Shown here in pieces: positions 14,556 through 18,903 of a stretch of DNA of 18,903 nucleotides (positions are counted from its first letter, which is position 1; every line of letters starts with the position of its first letter). Under the pieces are notes generated by a model. That model had not been told where the DNA came from. It ran no database searches and worked only from the letters and a program-made list of their open reading frames with translations. Source of the DNA: DASYSA01 sp036003885 (GTDB lineage: Bacteria > Acidobacteriota > Blastocatellia > UBA7656); assembly GCA_036003885.1 (NCBI GenBank), contig DASYSA010000562.1, positions 1 to 18,903 on the forward strand, read 5' to 3'. Made by a program: the position numbers and the translations under genes.

Positions 14556-16919
14556 TCAAGTGTTTGTTCGTTTGCTGCGGCCGGCCAGTATGACCTCACG
14601 ACCTGCCATGTAGAGCAGTACGCACATAATCACAAATGGAATTAGCGACAGAAGATCGGCATTAGCGCTGGCGAAGAACGGGTTGTGGGCGCCCGCCCAA
14701 TCTTCAATTCGCTTGTTAAACTCGGCGAGACTTGGAAGCCCCTGCAGGAACGCGATGATAATGCCCGCAAGTGCTGCGCCTGCGATGTAGCCCGATGCCA
14801 TCAGCACTCCATTACTCCTGTCGCCTTCTGCGTTGAGCTGCTCTTCCGTCAGGTTCTGTCCCGCGAACTTCTTGTGGACATACTTGTCGACAAGCCAGCG
14901 GATGAGACCGCCGATGAAGATGGGACTCGACGATGACAGCGGCAGGTAGACTCCAACCGCGAATGCCAGCGAAGGGATGCCCGACATCTCCAACACTATC
15001 GCGATCATCACTCCCAGAAGCACCAATCCCCACGGCAGTCGATGGCTCAATATCCCCTTGATGATGTAAGACACCAACACCGCCTTGGGCGCGTCGTACT
15101 TGGCGACTGTGGAGCCGTCGGGCCTCGCCTTGTGGGTGCCGTTGATTGCGGGGTCAGACAGATAGACGGGCACGCCGTCGCTGTTGACCAGATATTTCTG
15201 GGCGTTGCCGCCCTCGGGATCGCTCTTGAAAAAGACTGCGTATTCGGCCGTGTCGTCAATGCCTTGCGGTCCGTGAAGCTTCTCCATCCTGATTCGGTCG
15301 CCGTCTTTCTGCAGGTCCGATGCGTTGACCCTGAAGTCGGCGGGGAAGGCCAGAGCCGAATCCGAAGCGACGGGCACGTAAACCGTACCATCATCATTCA
15401 TCCGCAAGAGAATCGGCCCCAGAATCATTGCCGATGCAAGCGCACCGATCAGGATCGCCGTCTGTTGGTGCTTGGGCGTAGACCCTACAAGGAAACCAGT
15501 CTTTAGGTCCTGTGAAGTCGTACCGCCGTTCGAGGCGGCTATACACACGATGCCCCCAACCGAAAGAGCGGTGACGTAATAGGCGGGCTGGTCCCAGCCG
15601 ACGATCAGGAAGATCAGGCAGGTGAGAAGCAGAGTCGCCACCGTCATGCCTGAAATCGGATTCGACGACGAGCCGATCTCGCCTGTCAGCCGCGATGAAA
15701 CCGTCACGAACAGGAAACCGAAGGCAACGATCAGCAAGGCGCCCAGCAGATTCCACTGAAGGTGAAGCTGAGGGAATATCATGATCATCGCCAGCAGTAG
15801 AACAATCCCTCCCGCGACAACTTTCATTGACATGTCCCGGTCGGTGCGCAGCGCGCTTGCCGTCGCAGCCTGACCTCCTCTGAAATCGCTGATGCCTCCC
15901 TTCAATCCATGCCAGATCGTCGGGAGCGAACGCATGAGGCTTATGATTCCTCCGGCGGCCACTGCCCCTGCACCTATGTACAAGACATAGGCGCTGCGAA
16001 TGTCATTTGGGCTCATCTGGCTGATGGGCTTGGTGCCTGGCGGTAAGGTACCCGTCATGCCCTCGCCGAAGAACTTGATTAGAGGGATGAGCACCAGGTA
16101 CGCGAGAACACCGCCCCCGCACATGATAGATGCAATGCGGGGTCCTATTATGTATCCAACCCCCAGCAGCGCGGGATTGACCTCCGTCGAGATTGAGCCC
16201 GCCTTGAACGGCGCGCCAAAAATTTTCTCGGGATAGTCCTTCCATGTTTTGAACGCGTCCATCGCGACCTTATAGACAAAACCCAGTCCAAGTCCCGTAT
16301 AGATCGGCAAGCCTCGGATTTCTGCGAGGGGTTTGTCTGAACCCGCTTGCGCGGCGGCTCGCGATTCCTCAGAAGCCCCCGCCTTGAGGACCTCCGCGCA
16401 GGCTGTCCCTTCGGGATACTTTAAGTATCCGTGCTGCGCAACGATCAAAGCGCGGCGCAAGGGTATCATCATCAGGATCCCGAGCAGCCCACCCAGCACG
16501 GCGACCAGCGTCACTCGAGTGAACTCGAGATCGAAGCCCAGGATCAGAATGGCCGGCATCGTTATGCCTACCCCGAATGCTATCGATTCTCCAGCCGAGC
16601 CTGCCGTCTGAACGATGTTGTTCTCCAGAATCGTGGCATTTCTCAGGCCGAGCTTTGATAAGGCGCGGAAGAGCGTAATTGAGATGACGGCGACGGGGAT
16701 GGAAGCGCTTACGGTCAACCCCGTCTTGAGGACCAGGTAGAGCGACGACGCACCGAACACCATGCCCAGAAGTGTTCCCACGATGATGGGAAGCGGAGTG
16801 AGTTCGGGCAGGTTCACCGACGCGGGAATGTAGGGCCGGAAGACTGCAAGGTATGGGTTTCCAGGCGTTGGTGTTGCCACTGCAGGCTCGGTGTCCGAGT
16901 TGACGGTTTCAGTCGACAT
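14556..16919 (-). CDS. OPT-family oligopeptide transporter
   Basis: 787 aa, about 14-16 predicted membrane segments. Family landmarks: NPYLAVFRPYIPAS at the N-terminus, LKTGLTVSASIPVAVIS, NNIVQTAGSAGESIAFG (about 100-116), YPEGTACAEVLKAG (about 168-181), GEIGSSSNPISGMTVATL (about 413-430) and SNGGTTSQDLKTGFLVGSTP (463-482). OPT proteins are inner-membrane, proton-coupled importers of oligopeptides or metal chelates; the substrate here is unknown. A hydrophilic segment at about 506-612, rich in Asp and Gly, interrupts the membrane region and makes this protein longer than the common bacterial members. GGAGGT stands 8 bases before the ATG. Neighbours do not form an obvious operon with it. Confidence 0.93.
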   Translation of the reverse strand: MSTETVNSDTEPAVATPTPGNPYLAVFRPYIPASVNLPELTPLPIIVGTLLGMVFGASSLYLVLKTGLTVSASIPVAVISITLFRALSKLGLRNATILENNIVQTAGSAGESIAFGVGITMPAILILGFDLEFTRVTLVAVLGGLLGILMMIPLRRALIVAQHGYLKYPEGTACAEVLKAGASEESRAAAQAGSDKPLAEIRGLPIYTGLGLGFVYKVAMDAFKTWKDYPEKIFGAPFKAGSISTEVNPALLGVGYIIGPRIASIMCGGGVLAYLVLIPLIKFFGEGMTGTLPPGTKPISQMSPNDIRSAYVLYIGAGAVAAGGIISLMRSLPTIWHGLKGGISDFRGGQAATASALRTDRDMSMKVVAGGIVLLLAMIMIFPQLHLQWNLLGALLIVAFGFLFVTVSSRLTGEIGSSSNPISGMTVATLLLTCLIFLIVGWDQPAYYVTALSVGGIVCIAASNGGTTSQDLKTGFLVGSTPKHQQTAILIGALASAMILGPILLRMNDDGTVYVPVASDSALAFPADFRVNASDLQKDGDRIRMEKLHGPQGIDDTAEYAVFFKSDPEGGNAQKYLVNSDGVPVYLSDPAINGTHKARPDGSTVAKYDAPKAVLVSYIIKGILSHRLPWGLVLLGVMIAIVLEMSGIPSLAFAVGVYLPLSSSSPIFIGGLIRWLVDKYVHKKFAGQNLTEEQLNAEGDRSNGVLMASGYIAGAALAGIIIAFLQGLPSLAEFNKRIEDWAGAHNPFFASANADLLSLIPFVIMCVLLYMAGREVILAGRSKRTNT

Positions 16920-16980
16920 CAGAAGCGACCTCCGAGGATTGTTTTGAACAACGGGGAATCAGTGGAGTCCGAACAAAGCT

Positions 16981-17010
16981 ACTCTATCGCGCCGCGAAGA
17001 TTAACGGCAA
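16981..17010 (-). promoter_or_regulatory. Possible sigma-70 promoter for the OPT transporter
   Basis: On the minus strand, TTGCCG (17010-17005) and TAGAGT (16986-16981) are 18 bases apart, giving a start near 16974 and a leader of about 55 bases. Each hexamer matches consensus at only four positions, so this is a weak call. Confidence 0.3.
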
Positions 17011-17021
17011 GGTGCTTTCGA

Positions 17022-17112
17022 GGTTAGAGGTCAGAGATCAGAGGTCGGAGGTCAGACGTCAGAGGTCAGAGGTCAGAGATCAGAGGTCAGAGATCAGAGT
17101 CAGAGATCAGAG
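17022..17112. repeat. 8-bp tandem repeat array (AGGTCAGA/AGATCAGA)
   Basis: About 11 units of roughly AGGTCAGA with variants AGATCAGA, CGTCAGA and one shortened AGTCAGA. Because the unit is 8 bases, no conserved protein can be encoded. The array sits between the OPT gene and the structured transcription unit at 17229-17491. Likely an intergenic microsatellite. Confidence 0.85.
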
Positions 17113-17121
17113 CGGTCTGCC

Positions 17122-17160
17122 TTGGTGCGTACTGCCTGCTGCGTACTGCCTACAGCCTAC
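17122..17160. repeat. TGCGTACTGCCT repeat, left copy of a flanking direct repeat
   Basis: TGCGTACTGCCTGC is followed at once by TGCGTACTGCCTAC, then AGCCTAC. The first 20 bases match 17660-17679 (CTGGTGCATACTGCCTACTG) at 17 of 20 positions, in the same orientation, so two copies flank the small RNA unit. Confidence 0.7.
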
Positions 17161-17228
17161 TATCTACAACATATAGCCGTTTCACATGCGCGAGTCGCAA
17201 TTAGTTGTGGAGTTGAAGCACTTTTTTC

Positions 17229-17257
17229 TTGACATCAAAACTGCATCTGCTTACTAT
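17229..17257 (+). promoter_or_regulatory. Sigma-70-type promoter of the small transcript
   Basis: Perfect -35 TTGACA (17229-17234), 17-base spacer, and -10 TACTAT (17252-17257). It is preceded by a T-rich stretch (CTTTTTTC). The expected start is about 17264, only a few bases before the 16S-tail complement. This is the clearest sigma-70 promoter in the window, although no ordinary gene follows. Confidence 0.75.
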
Positions 17258-17271
17258 GCGGCTAACACCGG

Positions 17272-17286
17272 AAAGGAGGTGGTCCA
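17272..17286 (+). promoter_or_regulatory. Extended Shine-Dalgarno complementary to the 16S rRNA 3' tail
   Basis: AAAGGAGGTGGTCCA can pair without a break with the universal 16S 3' end (UGGAUCACCUCCUUU), using one G-U wobble and 14 Watson-Crick pairs. Ordinary ribosome sites in this window match 4-6 bases. The next ATG is 12 bases after GGAGG, slightly far for efficient initiation. Confidence 0.7.
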
Positions 17287-17291
17287 AAGCA

Positions 17292-17330
17292 ATGATAAGT
17301 TTCAGACCAGGTGAGGTGGCTGGGGCCTGA
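17292..17330 (+). CDS. Possible 12-aa peptide within the small transcript
   Basis: ATG through TGA encodes MISFRPGEVAGA. It is the first ATG after the extended ribosome site at 17272-17286. No family is recognised. A leader peptide is possible because the transcript ends in an intrinsic terminator before the next gene, but there is no run of a single amino acid to suggest classical amino-acid attenuation. Its 3' half overlaps the GGCTGG hairpin (17318-17341), so translation would unfold that hairpin. Confidence 0.4.
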   Translation: MISFRPGEVAGA

Positions 17331-17455
17331 GGTGGCCAGCCGTGCGTGCGTTCCGCGAATCGGAGGCCCCCAATTACGTCTCCGAGAAACCGCTACTACC
17401 GCGCGCTCACATCAGTCTAACGGATGGCCACGGCCAATCCCATCAGTCACCGCGA

Positions 17456-17491
17456 GCCCCGACGCAGAGCTTTAGCCGCGTCGGGGCTTTT
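17456..17491 (+). terminator. Intrinsic terminator of the small transcript
   Basis: GCCCCGACGC (17456-17465) and GCGTCGGGGC (17478-17487) form a perfect GC-rich 10-bp stem around a 12-base loop. TTTT follows at once (17488-17491). It lies 190 bases before the dehydrogenase start, so it ends the small transcript rather than a known gene. Confidence 0.88.
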
Positions 17492-17494
17492 GCC

Positions 17495-17655
17495 ATTTGT
17501 CCTTTGTCCGTTGTTGTCTCTCATCTGCACTGTTCTTTGACCTCAGCCTCCAAGCCAACCTCATCGGACAAATGACCAAGGACAAATTGACCACGGACAA
17601 CTGACCACGGACAACTGACCGCGGACAATTGACCTCTGGCAACTGACAACTGACC
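17495..17655. repeat. GGACAACTGACC repeat array with an inverted upstream copy
   Basis: 17566-17655 contains repeated, variable units of GGACAACTGACC(ACG) with period near 15, shortening to 10 at the end (CAACTGA-CAACTGA). ATTTGTCCTTTGTCCG at 17495-17510 is the inverted form: ATTTGTCCT pairs with AGGACAAAT and TTTGTCCG with CGGACAAA (about 17565-17587), so a long stem-loop is possible just after the terminator. No protein is encoded. Confidence 0.75.
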
Positions 17656-17683
17656 CCGCCTGGTGCATACTGCCTACTGCCCT

Positions 17684-18781
17684 ATGAGAGTATTTGTGAC
17701 TGCGGACATCGGCGCCGAAGCCCTCAATCGACTCGTCGAACATGGCTATGAGACCGAAGTCCACACCGGCCTCGAGCCTCCGCCCAGAACGGTCATCATC
17801 GAGAAGGTCCGAAACGGCATCGATGCGCTCATCACTACGCTCCGCGATTCGGTTGATGAAGAGCTGTTCGCTGCCGGAGCCGGCACCCTGAAAGTCGTTG
17901 CTCAAGTTGCGGTCGGAATCGACAATATCGACCGCGCTGCTGCAAGCCGCTATCGCATCCCCATTTCAAATACGGCCGATGTGCTCACCGAGGCGACGGC
18001 CGAGTTCGCCCTCTTCATGCTGGGCGCAGTGTCTCGCAAGCTCTATTCATCGGAGAGGCTCGTCGAAGATAATCAGTGGGGCTTCTGGCATCCATATCTT
18101 CCTTTCCTTGGGGACGAAGTCACCGGTAAGACCGTTGCGGTGATCGGCGCCGGGCGCATCGGCAAGGCCTTCGCCAGAAAGTGCATCGGTCTCGAGATGG
18201 ATCTGCTGTTGTATAGTCTCCGCTCTCGAGACGAGAGATTCATCGACTTTGCCAATCGAGAAATGCGGCTCAGATACGACGCCGGCTTTTCGCATCGGCT
18301 GCACACCGTCCAGTACACGTCCTTCGACGAAGCGTTGGAGCGATCCGACTACGTTAGTCTGCACGTGCCGCTCGTTATGCCGGGGGGAGTCGATGCGCCG
18401 ACGTATCACCTCATCAATGAAGAGGCGTTTGAGCGAATGAAGCGCACCGCCTACCTGATTAACACGTCGCGCGGTCCAGTCGTGGACGAATCAGCATTGT
18501 ATGAAGCATTGATCGACGACAGGATTGCGGGCGCCGCACTGGATGTGTTCGAGCGCGAACCGCTGCCGCCTGATAGTCCCCTTCGCGATCCGCGGTTGAA
18601 GGACCGGTTGCGCATGTTTCATCACTTCGGCTCCGGCACGCGTGAAACGCGCCTGTCACCCGATCCCGATGTCGGAATGGCAGGGCGAGCCGTTCAGGGA
18701 GTTATCGATGTTCTTGAAGGCCGTTACGGCGGCGACCCCTCGAAGATGCCTTATGTCGTGAACAAGGAAGCCTGGGAATGA
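17684..18781 (+). CDS. D-isomer-specific 2-hydroxyacid dehydrogenase (NAD-dependent)
   Basis: 365 aa from the ATG at 17684, giving MRVFVTADIGAEAL; the upstream GTG at 17663 lies in repeat DNA and adds no family sequence. The nucleotide-binding fold has VIGAGRIG (GxGxxG, about 155-160). The catalytic triad of the family is present: Arg263 (INTSRGPVVDE), Glu292 (DVFEREP) and His314 (HHFGSG; usual form PHIGSA). The substrate domain includes VAVGIDNID. Such enzymes reduce 2-keto acids such as glyoxylate, hydroxypyruvate or pyruvate to D-2-hydroxyacids with NAD(P)H in the cytoplasm; the exact substrate cannot be called. About 35 residues longer than common glyoxylate reductases, mostly an insert after the Rossmann beta-alpha unit (about 180-215). 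No ribosome site is visible: the ATG directly follows the repeat TACTGCCTACTGCCCT. Confidence 0.92.
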   Translation: MRVFVTADIGAEALNRLVEHGYETEVHTGLEPPPRTVIIEKVRNGIDALITTLRDSVDEELFAAGAGTLKVVAQVAVGIDNIDRAAASRYRIPISNTADVLTEATAEFALFMLGAVSRKLYSSERLVEDNQWGFWHPYLPFLGDEVTGKTVAVIGAGRIGKAFARKCIGLEMDLLLYSLRSRDERFIDFANREMRLRYDAGFSHRLHTVQYTSFDEALERSDYVSLHVPLVMPGGVDAPTYHLINEEAFERMKRTAYLINTSRGPVVDESALYEALIDDRIAGAALDVFEREPLPPDSPLRDPRLKDRLRMFHHFGSGTRETRLSPDPDVGMAGRAVQGVIDVLEGRYGGDPSKMPYVVNKEAWE

Positions 18782-18783
18782 GG

Positions 18784-18903
18784 AAATGCGAAGGGGAAAT
18801 GCGAAATGCGAAGTGCGAAATGCGAAGTGCGAAATGCGAAGTGCGAAATGCGAAGTGCGAAATGCGAAATGCGAAGTGCGCAGCTCTCAATTTCGCACTT
18901 CGC
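18784..18903. repeat. GCGAART heptamer array with inverted terminus, runs off the window
   Basis: Immediately after the dehydrogenase stop come about 13 heptamers alternating GCGAAAT and GCGAAGT. The last unit GCGAAGTGCG (18871-18880) is followed, after 13 bases, by its exact inverted complement CGCACTTCGC (18894-18903) at the window edge, forming a perfect 10-bp stem that may continue as an inverted array. On an RNA from the dehydrogenase gene this could fold as a terminator-like hairpin, but no U run is visible within the window. Confidence 0.88.

Larger units (their letters stand above)
17264..17491 (+). ncRNA. Candidate structured small RNA / leader transcript
   Basis: A unit of about 228 nt bounded by a strong promoter and a perfect intrinsic terminator, lying wholly inside the gap between the OPT transporter and the dehydrogenase. 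From 5' to 3' it holds AAAGGAGGTGGTCCA (17272-17286), complementary to the 3' end of 16S rRNA; a 12-codon ORF (17292-17330); a GGCTGG/CCAGCC hairpin (17318-17341); TCGGAG/CTCCGA (17360-17365 with 17380-17385); GATGG/CCATC (17423-17427 with 17440-17444); and the terminator. I do not recognise a known RNA family: no tmRNA, 6S, T-box or GEMM features. It could be a free regulatory RNA, a leader peptide with attenuator for the downstream dehydrogenase, or a very small gene. Confidence 0.6.

Noticed and set aside
17264..17491. Known riboswitch or T-box leader
   Set aside because: No T-box NGGUGGNACCGCG element, no GEMM (c-di-GMP) core and no SAM or cobalamin box was seen, so it is left as an unassigned structured RNA.
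17022..17682. CRISPR-like appearance of repeated units
   Set aside because: Units are 7-15 bases and directly adjacent, without unique spacers of uniform length, and no cas genes are nearby.
17663..17683. GTG start for the dehydrogenase seven codons upstream
   Set aside because: The added residues come from the TGCATACTGCC repeat and lack homology; the ATG at 17684 gives the standard family N-terminus.
18702..18890. Minus-strand ORF reading HFAFRISHFAFRIS
   Set aside because: It is a translation of the GCGAART heptamer array, a well-known kind of false ORF.

Overview
The window looks like a chromosomal segment of an acidobacterium, probably the Blastocatellia side of the phylum. The best single clue is the orphan FtsX/MacB-type permease of the ADOP architecture (acidobacterial duplicated orphan permease). 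Moderately high GC, S8 proteases with short C-terminal repeats, and intergenic arrays of 7-8 bp repeats fit but do not prove this. No rRNA, tRNA, IS element or CRISPR array was seen.

Left part (1-2812, minus strand): a minor-pilin operon in the classical order fimT/gspH-like, pilV-like, pilW-like, pilX-like. The last gene runs off the window edge. A near-consensus sigma-54 promoter (GG-N10-GC) and an AGGAGG ribosome site lie just upstream of the first gene. A 520-base gene-free stretch with a nested inverted repeat separates this operon from a minus-strand signalling/protease group: an 86-aa small ORF that overlaps (ATGA) a secreted S8 subtilase with an LSD-rich repeat tail, followed by a membrane hybrid histidine kinase. 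A NarL-type response regulator is divergent from this group at 7439.

Middle (8428-11823, plus strand): two PilT-type ATPase genes in tandem. The first is an unusual fusion of a complete seven-repeat WD40 propeller, a VREQPV repeat linker and a PilT ATPase. The second is a normal-length PilT. Each lacks one of the two His-box histidines, and a different one in each protein. With the minor pilins they suggest a type IV pilus theme for the left and central window.

Right part: an orphan ADOP permease and an OPT-family oligopeptide transporter (both minus strand), then a 760-base repeat-rich intergenic region, then a D-2-hydroxyacid dehydrogenase (plus strand). Within the intergenic region lies a compact, apparently autonomous transcription unit: TTGACA-17-TACTAT promoter, a 15-base block complementary to the 3' tail of 16S rRNA, a 12-codon ORF, several hairpins and a perfect 10-bp terminator. 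It is not part of either neighbouring gene. The window ends in a GCGAART heptamer array that closes with an inverted copy.

The strongest candidates for something undescribed are the WD40-PilT fusion with its split His-box pair, and the small RNA/leader-peptide unit at about 17264-17491.
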